DNA from: Ruminococcaceae bacterium UBA1404
GTDB taxonomy: Bacteria > Bacillota > Clostridia > Oscillospirales > Ruminococcaceae
Assembly: GCA_002305075.1 (NCBI GenBank)
Contig: DBQC01000019.1
Span: 213 to 28,982 of the forward strand
Direction: 5' to 3'
Length of the DNA stretch: 28,770 nucleotides
Part shown: positions 7,852-15,990 of the stretch, one piece after another
Numbering within the stretch: position 1 is the stretch's first letter
Layout: each line of letters starts with the position of its first letter
Translations under genes and position numbers: made by a program
Notes under the pieces: generated by a model
What the model saw: only the letters and a program-made list of their open reading frames with translations
Told to the model about the DNA's origin: nothing
The model's database searches: none

Positions 7852-8913
7852 TTAAGCGGATGCGCTGGATTTGTTAAGGTTGGTTAGACCGATGGTCAGT
7901 GTGATAATCAGGCAGATGACAAAAGCAATTCTGCCGGCCGGGGTGGTGCCCGCCCCCGAGGAGGCCAGACCAAAGTTGTGGGCAAAGGCCGCACCCACAA
8001 GGAGCCCCAGCACGGTTACGGCCGAATCCGAGTTGCCGCTGCCGGCCAGCACCAGCTGACGGTAGGGGCAGCCGCCTAACAGAACCGAGCCCAGACCCAC
8101 CAGGAACAGACCGAGGAAGTTCCACACACTTTCGGTGTGAGCCACGGGCTGATTGGCAAAGCTAAGTACAAATTTATTGCTTAGGATATTGCCCACAGCC
8201 ACGGTGGCGGTTAGGGCAATAAAGAGCGTCAGCATACCGAACTCGCGGAACAAAATGGAGTCGCGAATGCCGCTGACAAAGCACAGCCGAACCCGCTGGC
8301 CCACCACGCCCACAATGAGACCCGCAGCCAGAGCCGCCCAAATGGGTGCACGCATGGAGCCGGGGCCGCTCTCGCTAAATATGAGCACCGAGGGTACCAC
8401 CACCAGCAGCAGCAAAAAGCCCGCATTGACCGCCGGGAACAGATAGCCCTCGGTCTTGGTGAGGCTGTAGTTGCGCTTGAGCGAAAAGCCCTTGTTAAGG
8501 AACACAACGCCCACGCCGATGCCCGACACAAAGCCGGCCAGACCCACCACGGCATTCAGGTCGCCGCCACCGATGCGCAGCAGCATACGCAGCGGGCAGC
8601 CAAGGAAAATCAGGGCGCCAATCATGACGCTAAAGCCCAGCAAAAAGCGCGAGAAGGGAGCCGAGCCGCCCTTGACCGAAAAGTCCTTTTTAAGTACCGA
8701 TATAACAAAGGCGCCCAGCACAATGCCGATAACTTCGGGGCGCATATACTGAACCACCGCCGCCCGATGCAGCCCTAAGGAGCCGGCCATGTCCCGCAAA
8801 AAGCAGGCGATGCAAAAGCCCATGTTGGCAGGGTTGCCCAAATGGGTAAGCGCCAGAGCCACGACGCCCACCAGTACCCCGACAAGGGGCAGTTTATATC
8901 TGTCCTTTAACAC
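7852..8913 (-). CDS. yedE: YedE-family putative selenium transporter
   Basis: A 353-residue membrane protein with two sulf_transp-like repeats. The hallmark small-residue/Cys motifs are GFCIACFLRDMAG, GCPLRMLLRIGGG, LCFVSGIRD and GGCPYRQLVLAGSG, characteristic of the YeeE/YedE thiosulfate/selenium channel family. The start chosen is the GTG at 8913, eight bases after AGGAGG; an upstream ATG at 9015 lies inside the tRNA-Sec gene and gives a non-membrane extension. It is the first protein gene after tRNA-Sec, separated by a terminator hairpin, and leads the TusA-DUF3343-selD-aminotransferase series. Import of a reduced selenium species is a context-based family assignment, not shown by sequence alone. 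Confidence 0.87.
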   Translation of the reverse strand: MLKDRYKLPLVGVLVGVVALALTHLGNPANMGFCIACFLRDMAGSLGLHRAAVVQYMRPEVIGIVLGAFVISVLKKDFSVKGGSAPFSRFLLGFSVMIGALIFLGCPLRMLLRIGGGDLNAVVGLAGFVSGIGVGVVFLNKGFSLKRNYSLTKTEGYLFPAVNAGFLLLLVVVPSVLIFSESGPGSMRAPIWAALAAGLIVGVVGQRVRLCFVSGIRDSILFREFGMLTLFIALTATVAVGNILSNKFVLSFANQPVAHTESVWNFLGLFLVGLGSVLLGGCPYRQLVLAGSGNSDSAVTVLGLLVGAAFAHNFGLASSGAGTTPAGRIAFVICLIITLTIGLTNLNKSSASA

Positions 8914-8945
8914 AAAATCGTCCTCCTGAATCAGTTTATTTACGC

Positions 8946-8978
8946 AAAAAGGGCCGGTATCGTTTAAGATACCGGCCC
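8946..8978 (-). terminator. Intrinsic terminator between tRNA-Sec and yedE
   Basis: On the minus strand, a perfect 11-bp stem (GGGCCGGTATC / GATACCGGCCC) with a 6-base loop is followed by five T residues. It begins nine bases after the tRNA-Sec CCA end and is 33 bases upstream of the yedE start. No promoter fits in the remaining space, so yedE expression may depend on readthrough of this hairpin. Confidence 0.88.
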
Positions 8979-8986
8979 CATGCATC

Positions 8987-9083
8987 TGGCGGGAATATGT
9001 GGGAATCGAACCCACCTAGGCAGCTCTTAACCACCAGTACTGGTTTTGAAGACCAGAGGGCACACCAGCACCCATCTATTCCC
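8987..9083 (-). tRNA. selC: tRNA-Sec (anticodon UCA)
   Basis: A 97-base tRNA (with CCA) with anticodon arm CTGGT-CTTCAAA-ACCAG, giving anticodon TCA that reads UGA. It has the hallmarks of tRNA-Sec: an extended acceptor arm (GGGAATAG against ATATTCCC, seven Watson-Crick pairs and a G-A mismatch at the eighth), a 6-bp D stem with a tiny 4-base loop, a long variable arm, G at the discriminator position and an encoded CCA. It serves the in-frame UGA codons of grdA and grdB in this window. It has its own promoter and terminator. Confidence 0.97.
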
Positions 9084-9104
9084 ATATATGCATTTTCCGA
9101 TATC

Positions 9105-9133
9105 ATTTTACCATATTCGCATAATCAGGTCAA
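9105..9133 (-). promoter_or_regulatory. Promoter of tRNA-Sec
   Basis: On the minus strand: -35 TTGACC (9128-9133), a 17-base spacer and -10 TAAAAT (9105-9110), ending about 21 bases upstream of the mature tRNA. It separates the tRNA-Sec/yedE unit from the grd-selAB unit. Confidence 0.8.
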
Positions 9134-9141
9134 TATCCGAG

Positions 9142-9190
9142 AAAAAGGGCGGGATGGGGGCGGCGCCGGCGCCCACTGGCGCACGCCCCA
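9142..9190 (-). terminator. Possible weak terminator after selB
   Basis: On the minus strand, a very GC-rich region with several competing stems (GGGGCG against CGCCCC; the palindrome GGCGCCGGCGCC) is followed, after about ten bases, by five T residues. The gap between stem and T-run makes it a poor consensus terminator. Confidence 0.3.
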
Positions 9191-9208
9191 CAAACCCTTA
9201 AGGCCTAT

Positions 9209-11104
9209 TTAGGCCATAACCCTGGCATCACCCTGTTTTTTGGTGATGCCCCTGCGATCGAAATACTCAAGCAGCGCCACTGCATACTTGCGCGAGGTGC
9301 CTAAGGCGTCCCTAAACTGGGCCAGCGTCACCGCATCCTGCTGGGCGGCCAGCTGGGCAAACTGCTCTAAGGCGGCCTGATAATGCTGCCCATGCATACA
9401 TACCTGCGGCGAGAGCACCACCAGCATACCCTCGCTGATGAGGGCATCGGTGGTCTGCTTAAAGGCCTTTTTCTCCTTGGGGAATTCGGCCGCCACCTCG
9501 TCGAGGGAGGGCGGAGCAAAGCCCCCGTCCAAAAACCGTGCAAGTATCTGCTGGCTCAGGCGCTTGTGGCTGTCGCTTAGGGCCACCACAAAGTCCTTGT
9601 GAGCCAGCCGGCCCTCTCGGCTGTAAATGTAGCCCCTCTCACAGAGCAGGTCGATAACGGCGTCGGCTGTGGCCAAATCGGCCTGGGGCAGCAACCGGGT
9701 GCGCAGCTCGTCCCGCCGCATACCCGCATGGAGGGGATTTTGGCTGTGGTATTCCAGCAGCAGCGCTTGACAGCGGCCCCCTTCCGCCTCAAGAAAATCC
9801 CGGTGAATCAGGCTTTGGCCGATATTCAGCAGCACGCCCTGCTCGGTTAGCTCGGCCAGCGCCGCATCGAACTCGGGATCCTCGCCAAACAGCCGGCGCT
9901 TTATATGGGCCGCAGTGGGAAAGCTGGCGCTGCGGTCCTGCACCATGGCGGCCAGCCTCTGGGCAAAACTGCCCTTTTCCTTGGTGGTAAGCCCCTTGAG
10001 CACCCTTTCGTCTAGCCGCTTGTGCTTATGGGGGCAGGGGTCGAGGATAACGCCGCCCCCCACCGTTTCGAGCGGGGAATAAAACCGCACCACAAACCGG
10101 TCGCCGGGCTTGGCCGCAATGGGTTGGGCCAGCCTAAGCTGGGCATAGCCCTCCTGGCCTTTGTTAAGGGCATCCTCGCCCAGCAGCACCACCCTGCAGA
10201 GCACATCCCGCGAGCCGTGGTAGAGGTGCAGCCGAGAGTTGTTGGTAATCACCCGCTGGGCACCGTCTAAAATTTTGAGCTTGACATCGAGCAGCGAGCT
10301 GTTTTCCATCGAGTCGGGGGCAGCCAGCACATCGCCCTTGCATATGTCTTCGCACTTTAGCCCAGACAGGTTGACCGCCACCCGTTGGCCGGCATGGGCC
10401 GTGTCGGTATACTGGCCGTGCACCTGTATGTTGCGGGCTTTGGTGGTCAGCATGGAGGGGAACACCACAATATCGTCCCCGTCCGAGAGGCGGCCCTCGA
10501 TGAGGGTGCCCGTGACCACTGTGCCAAAGCCGTCCATGTGGAACACCCGGTCTATGGGCAGCCTAAAGGGCGTGTGGGCGCTTTTTTCCTCGGCTTCTTC
10601 GAGCAGCCGGTAGAGACACTGGCGCAGCTCCTCGATACCCTCGCCGGTTTGGGCCGACACCTGCACCACCGGTGCGCCCTCTAAAAAGGTGCCCCGCACC
10701 TCGTCCTCGATATCCATGGCGGCCAGCTGCCGCCACTCGTCGTCCACCAAGTCCACCTTGGTCATGGCTACCACGCCCCGCTTGATGCCCAAGAGGGACA
10801 ATATGTCCAGATGCTCGCGGGTTTGGGGCATAAAGCCCTCGCCCGCCGCCACCACCAGCAGCGCCACATCGATGCTGCCTGCACCGGCCAGCATATTGCG
10901 GATAAACTTTTCGTGGCCCGGCACATCGATGATGCCGGCCCGCCGCCCGTCGGGCAAAGGCAGATAGGCAAAGCCGAGCTGAATGGTGATGCCCCGCCTT
11001 TTTTCTTCGCGGAGGCGGTCGGTGTCCATGCCGGTCAGGGCCTTAATCAGCAAGGTTTTGCCGTGGTCCACATGGCCGGCCGTGCCGATAATGGTGTTAC
11101 GCAT
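9209..11104 (-). CDS. selB: Selenocysteine-specific elongation factor SelB
   Basis: SelB is the EF-Tu-like GTPase that carries Sec-tRNA-Sec to UGA codons marked by an mRNA SECIS hairpin. The N-terminal G domain shows GTAGHVDHGKT (G1, residues 7-17), GITIQLGF (G2 region), DVPGHEKF (G3) and TKVD (G4). Further beta-barrel domains follow, and the C-terminal third is made of winged-helix repeats that bind SECIS RNA. At 631 residues it is close to E. coli SelB (614). The ATG at 11104 follows AAAGGAGGG; it overlaps the 3' end of selA by 8 bases, implying translational coupling. The upstream extension of the frame lies inside selA and is not coding. Confidence 0.96.
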   Translation of the reverse strand: MRNTIIGTAGHVDHGKTLLIKALTGMDTDRLREEKRRGITIQLGFAYLPLPDGRRAGIIDVPGHEKFIRNMLAGAGSIDVALLVVAAGEGFMPQTREHLDILSLLGIKRGVVAMTKVDLVDDEWRQLAAMDIEDEVRGTFLEGAPVVQVSAQTGEGIEELRQCLYRLLEEAEEKSAHTPFRLPIDRVFHMDGFGTVVTGTLIEGRLSDGDDIVVFPSMLTTKARNIQVHGQYTDTAHAGQRVAVNLSGLKCEDICKGDVLAAPDSMENSSLLDVKLKILDGAQRVITNNSRLHLYHGSRDVLCRVVLLGEDALNKGQEGYAQLRLAQPIAAKPGDRFVVRFYSPLETVGGGVILDPCPHKHKRLDERVLKGLTTKEKGSFAQRLAAMVQDRSASFPTAAHIKRRLFGEDPEFDAALAELTEQGVLLNIGQSLIHRDFLEAEGGRCQALLLEYHSQNPLHAGMRRDELRTRLLPQADLATADAVIDLLCERGYIYSREGRLAHKDFVVALSDSHKRLSQQILARFLDGGFAPPSLDEVAAEFPKEKKAFKQTTDALISEGMLVVLSPQVCMHGQHYQAALEQFAQLAAQQDAVTLAQFRDALGTSRKYAVALLEYFDRRGITKKQGDARVMA

Positions 11105-12518
11105 GGGGCTGGCCCTCCTTTTTTGAAAAGATAAGGGCAAAGGCCCGGGAGATGGTGGAAAACTGCCCGTCGTCGATGGTGCGCACATCAAGCAGCAGCC
11201 GCTCTTTATAGATGCGGGCGATAATGGGCACTTCAAACTCCCGCAGGCAGCGCTCCAACTGCTCAAGCGACATAGCCTCGGGCAGCACGGCCACCGCATA
11301 GGAAGGAAGGTCCTGCCCGGGGAAGGAGCCGCCGCCCGCCTGCCCCTGGGTGGGCTGCACCTCAGCCCCGTAGTCGCCCGGGGGCAGAGCCTCCAGCAGC
11401 CGGTGGGCCTTTGCCGACAGCTGCTGGTCGGATATGCAGAGCATATTTAATGTAGGAATGTGCGCCAGGGCCTCTTGGGGCTCTAAGTAAAGGCGCAGTG
11501 TGGCCTCCAGTGCGGATAGGGTCAGCTTGTCGATGCGCAGCGCCCGGGCCAGCGGGTGGGTTTTCAGCTTGTCGATAAGCGCCTTTTTCCCCACCACAAT
11601 GCCGGCCTGCGGGCCGCCCAGCAGCTTGTCGCCGCTAAAGCAGACCAAATCGGCCCCCCTGCGGATTTGCTCTGCGGCCGTGGGCTCGCTGCCCAGCAGC
11701 GCCGGTCCCCATTCGCCCAGGGGGGCCAGTGCGCCGCTGCCCAAATCGTACAGCACCGGGATGCCCCGGTCCCGGCCGAGCCGGGATAGGGCAGCTATGT
11801 CCACCTCGCCGGTAAAGCCCACCACCTTATAGTTGCTGGTGTGCACCTTTAGCAGCGCCCCGGTAACTTCGGGGTCGATGGCTGCCTCGTAATCGCGCAG
11901 GTGGGTTTTGTTGGTGGTGCCCACCTCGCGCAGGATGGCCCCGCCCTGAGCCATCACCTCGGGCACCCTGAAGGAGCCGCCAATTTCCACCAACTCGCCC
12001 CGCGAAACCACCACCTCCCGCCCGGCACAGAGGGCGGTGAGCATGAGCAGCACGGCGGCGGCGTTGTTGTTGACCACCAGGGCTGCCTCGGCTCCGGTCA
12101 GTCGGCAGAGCAGCCCTTCGATGTGGCTGTGGCGGCTGCCCCGGGTGGCGCTTTGCAAATCGTACTCCAAGGTGGAGTAGCCCATGGCCACCTGTTTAAT
12201 ATGTTCGGCCACTCGCTCGCCCAAAGCCGAGCGGCCTAGGTTGGTATGCAGCACAATGCCAGTGGCGTTAATCACCGGACGCAGGCTAAAGGCGGCCTGC
12301 CGCCGGGCGGCTCTTAGCACCTCGCCCAGCAGAGCTTCCTCGGTGGGCAAAGCGGTTACTTCCCCGGACAGAATGTCCTTTCGCAGGCGGTCCACCGCCC
12401 CCCTTGTCGCCCCAAGGAGGGCGGCGTAGGGGATGCCCGCCCCCTCCGGGAGCGCTGTGACGCGCCCAATGAGTGCATCCACTTTGGGCAGCGCGCGCAA
12501 TAGCACCTGTTTGTTCAT
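11097..12518 (-). CDS. selA: L-seryl-tRNA(Sec) selenium transferase
   Basis: SelA converts Ser-tRNA-Sec to Sec-tRNA-Sec with selenophosphate, using PLP. The 473-residue length is typical. Diagnostic features are an N-terminal helical domain beginning LLRALPKVDALI, the motif INATGIVLHTNLGRSAL, and FSGDKLLGGPQAG with the PLP lysine Lys298. The ATG at 12518 follows AGGAGGTGA. It lies 21 bases after grdD and overlaps selB, so the Sec synthesis genes are transcribed with the glycine reductase component C genes. Confidence 0.97.
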   Translation of the reverse strand: MNKQVLLRALPKVDALIGRVTALPEGAGIPYAALLGATRGAVDRLRKDILSGEVTALPTEEALLGEVLRAARRQAAFSLRPVINATGIVLHTNLGRSALGERVAEHIKQVAMGYSTLEYDLQSATRGSRHSHIEGLLCRLTGAEAALVVNNNAAAVLLMLTALCAGREVVVSRGELVEIGGSFRVPEVMAQGGAILREVGTTNKTHLRDYEAAIDPEVTGALLKVHTSNYKVVGFTGEVDIAALSRLGRDRGIPVLYDLGSGALAPLGEWGPALLGSEPTAAEQIRRGADLVCFSGDKLLGGPQAGIVVGKKALIDKLKTHPLARALRIDKLTLSALEATLRLYLEPQEALAHIPTLNMLCISDQQLSAKAHRLLEALPPGDYGAEVQPTQGQAGGGSFPGQDLPSYAVAVLPEAMSLEQLERCLREFEVPIIARIYKERLLLDVRTIDDGQFSTISRAFALIFSKKEGQPHA

Positions 12519-12539
12519 CCCCTCACCTCCTATTGGATT

Positions 12540-13703
12540 TTATGACTGAGCTACAAAGCCCTTTTGGGTCAAAATCTCTATAGCGGCCTCTAAGCGGGCC
12601 TCGCTCACCATGGCCACGGGGCCGGTGCAGCCCATGCCGCTTTCGGCATAGATGCCCGCCTGCCACAGACAGGCCACGGCGTCTTCCAGCTCGGTAATCT
12701 CAATGCCGGCAATCTCGCCGGTGACCACCTCTTTGGGCGGTGCTTTAACCTCCTCCTGTTGGGGCTGGGCAGGAGCGGCCTTGGCCCGAATCTTCTGGAG
12801 GATGCTGTTAAGGCCGGCCTTTTCGGCGGCGGCAAACTGCTCGGCGGCCACCTTGCGATAGTCGCCTCTTACCAGCTGGGCGGCGTATTCCACCGCATTG
12901 GCCACCACCGGTGCGCCCGAAGCCCGCGAAACAATCATCACCAGTCGGTCATAATCGGTGCCAATGCCGGGGCCGTAGCCGCTGCCCACCGACTCGTAGC
13001 TGCCGCCCGTGGTAAAGGAGCTAAGCAACTTCATGAGGATGTTGCCGGTGAGCGAATCGGTGACCATCACATCGCAGGAGGCGGTAAGCAGGTCGTTGCC
13101 CCGCATGATAATGCCGCCGTCCGCCCGGGCCGAGGTGGCAAAGCGGATGGGATAGCCTGCGCCGGCCAGCTCCTTGAGGGCGGCTTCGGCCTGGCGGGCC
13201 CCGTCCACATTGAGGATGCCCACGGTGGGCTCGGCAACGCCGCTTGCTTTGGCGGCAATCACGCCATAGATGGCGTTTTTCACCATGCCCTCCACCCGGT
13301 TGGCCGAGGAGGTTCCGGTGGTGGTGGCGATATAGATGTTTTTGCCCAGGCCGGGGGTGACCACCCGCCCCACGGTGGACACACCGATGGGGAAGGGGTA
13401 GTGCATGGTGACCACGCCGTCTATCTGGCCGTCGGACAGCATCTGCTCCATTTTATCGAGCAGATCTCGCTCGCAGTCGGCATAAACACTGGTCACGGCC
13501 GGATGGCTGAGCGTGCCGATATAGGTCACATCAATGCCCCGGGCGGCGGCCATCACCGCACCCTCGAGCATATTTTCCTCGCCGTGCTCGCTGCCCAGAC
13601 CGGTTACGGCAATCTTGGGCCGGGCACCGAAGGAGCCGGTTTCCAGAGCGTCGGCTATATCTAAAAAGGTTTTGGCAATCAGCTTGTTTACCTGCTCAGA
13701 CAT
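12540..13703 (-). CDS. grdD: Glycine/sarcosine/betaine reductase component C, alpha subunit
   Basis: With GrdC, this forms protein C, which takes the carboxymethyl-selenoether from GrdA and releases acetyl phosphate, conserving energy. The protein (387 residues) is related to PlsX phosphate acyltransferases. A conserved Cys sits at position 359 in GMGCTGPVAM, the site of the acetyl-thioester intermediate proposed in the family. A low-complexity Ala/Pro/Gln/Glu linker near residues 300-330 separates the core from the C-terminal Cys domain. The ATG at 13703 lies only 4 bases after the grdC stop, whose end overlaps the binding-site region, so the two are coupled. The preceding in-frame codons belong to the grdC end. 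Confidence 0.93.
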   Translation of the reverse strand: MSEQVNKLIAKTFLDIADALETGSFGARPKIAVTGLGSEHGEENMLEGAVMAAARGIDVTYIGTLSHPAVTSVYADCERDLLDKMEQMLSDGQIDGVVTMHYPFPIGVSTVGRVVTPGLGKNIYIATTTGTSSANRVEGMVKNAIYGVIAAKASGVAEPTVGILNVDGARQAEAALKELAGAGYPIRFATSARADGGIIMRGNDLLTASCDVMVTDSLTGNILMKLLSSFTTGGSYESVGSGYGPGIGTDYDRLVMIVSRASGAPVVANAVEYAAQLVRGDYRKVAAEQFAAAEKAGLNSILQKIRAKAAPAQPQQEEVKAPPKEVVTGEIAGIEITELEDAVACLWQAGIYAESGMGCTGPVAMVSEARLEAAIEILTQKGFVAQS

Positions 13704-13707
13704 TCCT

Positions 13708-15249
13708 TCACCGCCCTTCCCCGGCCAGTGAGGCGGCCAGATTGCGCATGGCGTCGGCAATCAGGCTTTTAATCTGCTCCTCGGGCACGGCAGAGGTCTG
13801 CTCGGTCTCTCCGCTGTTTTTGCGGATGATAAAGGAAACGCCGTCGAACAAATTGGTCATGCGTCCCAGGAACAGGCTGCCCTTACCGATGACCATGCAG
13901 GTTTCGATTTTGCCGGAGAGAATGTCCTCTCTGGCAAAGCCCAGATAGGGCACGCCCGAGGGGATGTGGCCCTGTGTGGGAGCCCAGCCCACCATGCCAT
14001 GTTCGGTGGTAAAGTCGTTTAGCTGAGCGCGCTCGAGGTCGCCCCGCTTAACGCCCAGCGCAGCAATCATCTTATAGTTGGCCAGGGGCACATCGCCGGC
14101 GCCGGCCGGTTTGGTGACATCGGGGTTTTGCATTTCAACCGAGTAGCGGTCGATGTCGGTAATTTTAAGGCCCATCTTATCCAGCGGGTCGGTGACCAGC
14201 GCTGTGATAACCGCCTGAGGCGACGAGCCGCTGCCCACGGTGTGCTTGCCAGTATAGGCGCTGAGAAGCTCGGGGTTGATGCCGTCGTTCTTGCTGATGA
14301 GCGTGGCAAAGCCGCCCACCACATCCTCAAGAATGGGCAGACCCTTTTTAGCATGGTCTTTGCCGTTCATGCCCAGCTTGGCGGTGCTGCCGCCTGCGGC
14401 CACGACCACATTGTCGTAGGTGCCGCTGGCTACCAAAGCCGCAGCGTGAATCAGGGCATGGACCGGTGCGGCGCAGAAAGCCCGCACATCGGCGCCCGAG
14501 GCCGAGCTAAAGCCGGCAATTTCGGCAGCGGCTTTGGCCATGTTGCCGCCTCCGCGCTGGTTCATGTCGCCGCAGGCTTCCTCGGAACACTCGATGACCA
14601 GATCCACCTCAGCTTTGTCGATGCCGGTGTTTTTGGTCAGGTGCAGCAGCGAGAGCACACAGCTAGCCTTGGAAACGAGGTTTTCTAAGATGACATGGGC
14701 CGAGAGGTTGACATCCACATCGTGGGATTTTTTAACATAACCCACCAGCTTGCCGTCCTGGTAGAGACCCTCGGCGTGGTCTTCGCCTATGGCACGGTCG
14801 ATTTCGGACTGCTCTACGCCGCCCTTAATTCGGGCAATAATGCTCTCGTCCATAAGGGGATGCTGCTCAAAACGGGGCTTTACTTCTTCAACAAAGCCTT
14901 TTTCCAGCTTGACCAGATCGAAGGCGTCGCACACCTGCATCAAAATGTAGAACTCGTCCTGGGGCATAATTTCGCCCATCTTGCCAAAGCGGTCGGCATC
15001 CTCGAGCTTTTGCTCGTACCAGGGGGCGGCAACGGCGCTCAGCTCATCGGGGGTCAGGTTGCCAATATAGGTCTGGTTGGGGGCATAGCGCATGGCGTCG
15101 TCATAGGGGCGCAGCTTACCGGGCAGCTCCACCAGGTATTCCGACCCCGGATTGACAATGCGCTCGGTGGTTTGGGTGGTGCCGTTATGAATAACCATGT
15201 CCGGGGTGTGGGCCAAAATATAAGAAGCGCCCTTGATTACACTGTTCAT
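13708..15249 (-). CDS. grdC: Glycine/sarcosine/betaine reductase component C, beta subunit
   Basis: GrdC pairs with GrdD in protein C. It is related to beta-ketoacyl-ACP synthase III/thiolase-fold proteins; a likely reactive Cys is Cys259 in FCAAPVHA. The chosen start is the ATG at 15249 (NSVIKGASYILAHTPDMVIH follows, the usual N-terminus), giving 513 residues. A GAGAGGAG binding site lies rather far upstream (about 13 bases), which may mean modest initiation. An earlier ATG at 15273 overlaps the terminator T-run. The gene follows a strong terminator hairpin downstream of grdA, so its level may be set by readthrough. It is followed by grdD, selA and selB. Confidence 0.93.
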   Translation of the reverse strand: MNSVIKGASYILAHTPDMVIHNGTTQTTERIVNPGSEYLVELPGKLRPYDDAMRYAPNQTYIGNLTPDELSAVAAPWYEQKLEDADRFGKMGEIMPQDEFYILMQVCDAFDLVKLEKGFVEEVKPRFEQHPLMDESIIARIKGGVEQSEIDRAIGEDHAEGLYQDGKLVGYVKKSHDVDVNLSAHVILENLVSKASCVLSLLHLTKNTGIDKAEVDLVIECSEEACGDMNQRGGGNMAKAAAEIAGFSSASGADVRAFCAAPVHALIHAAALVASGTYDNVVVAAGGSTAKLGMNGKDHAKKGLPILEDVVGGFATLISKNDGINPELLSAYTGKHTVGSGSSPQAVITALVTDPLDKMGLKITDIDRYSVEMQNPDVTKPAGAGDVPLANYKMIAALGVKRGDLERAQLNDFTTEHGMVGWAPTQGHIPSGVPYLGFAREDILSGKIETCMVIGKGSLFLGRMTNLFDGVSFIIRKNSGETEQTSAVPEEQIKSLIADAMRNLAASLAGEGR

Positions 15250-15273
15250 CGGGTTTATTCTCTCCTCTCTCAT

Positions 15274-15316
15274 AAAGAAAAGGCGGTGCCGTGGACAACT
15301 TCTCCACAGCACCGCC
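15274..15316 (-). terminator. Strong intrinsic terminator between grdA and grdC
   Basis: On the minus strand, GGCGGTGC-t-GTGGA pairs with TCCAC-g-GCACCGCC around a 7-base loop and is followed by TTTTCTTT. It is positioned to end transcripts from the grdX-grdA segment just ahead of grdC. Confidence 0.85.
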
Positions 15317-15481
15317 CGGCAGCAGGCTGTAAGATATAAGCCTGCGCCATTCAAGTTATGTGGGAGAACTTCTATACGAGGCGCATACAGCCTGCAAGCA
15401 GTTTCCCATCCTTAAGGCAGCGGCAGAGGCAGCGATTGCAAACTATAAAACGCTGCCTGTGCCGTGCCTAACAGACAGAGT
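15317..15481 (-). other. Structured spacer between grdA and grdC
   Basis: This non-coding spacer holds further inverted repeats: GCAGGCT / AGCCTGC (15322-15345) and GGCAGCG / CGCTGCC (about 15430-15457). I found no convincing promoter (the best, TTGCAG with a 15-base gap to TATAGA, is poor). Together with the terminator it may be an attenuator or processing region, but it has no recognisable riboswitch class. Confidence 0.5.
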
Positions 15482-15952
15482 CTAATATTTGGTAAACTGC
15501 TCCCGGATAGCGGACATCTCGTCGACGATCTCGTCCACATCCAGAACCATTTCCATCATACCGACCTGCTCGTCGTATACGCCCGGGTCAACCTCGGATT
15601 TGATTTCTTCCTCGCAAATGTGATAAACCTTGAGTCCCAACTGGACTCCTGTCAACGGACCGGCATAAGTGGGGTCTCCGGCGGTAACGGTCTCGGCCGT
15701 CAGGCCGGCGGCCTCGCCCTCGGCAGCGCCAAGAACGACTACCAGATTTTCGGGGCCATACTGCTCCGAAAGCTCTTTAACCCTCTTCTGATTCTCCAGA
15801 TCCATTGCACCTGCGGCGGTTCAGACGAAGCATTCCGTCGAGGAAAATACAATGTCTGCGCCTGCGGTTTTGATGCACTCGTCAATGGCGGGGCCGGGAA
15901 CGCCGTCTCGGTCGCCAACGACAATAACCTTCTTGCCTTTTAGCAGATCCAC
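15482..15952 (-). CDS. grdA: Glycine reductase component A, selenoprotein GrdA
   Basis: GrdA (protein A) is the small shuttle selenoprotein: its Sec receives the carboxymethyl group from protein B and passes it to protein C. Reading starts at GTG 15952 (eight bases after AAAAGGAGG) and passes through an in-frame TGA at 15821-15823, giving 156 residues with Sec at position 44 in ECFV-U-TAAGAMD, the conserved GrdA active site. The downstream part (VLGAAEGEAAG, TAGDPTYAGPL, VGMMEMVLDVDE) is strongly conserved in the family. Annotation that treats TGA as stop would yield two fragments. Cys41 and Sec44 form the CxxU redox pair; the thioredoxin system encoded just upstream regenerates it. Confidence 0.96.
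15787..15800 (-). promoter_or_regulatory. Candidate SECIS hairpin in grdA (weak)
   Basis: About 20 bases after the UGA, the minus strand can form UCUG-GAGAAU-CAGA: a minimal 4-bp stem with G at the first loop position, a distance compatible with bacterial SECIS elements. A competing stem, CAGGU / AUCUG, exists closer to the UGA. The choice is uncertain. Confidence 0.3.
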
Positions 15953-15990
15953 AGGTAAATCCTCCTTTTCCTTAGTTTTTCTATCTCAAG

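Noticed and set aside
8914..9015. A longer yedE start at ATG 9015
   Set aside because: It would begin inside tRNA-Sec and pass through the terminator; the GTG at 8913 has a good ribosome binding site and the right N-terminus.
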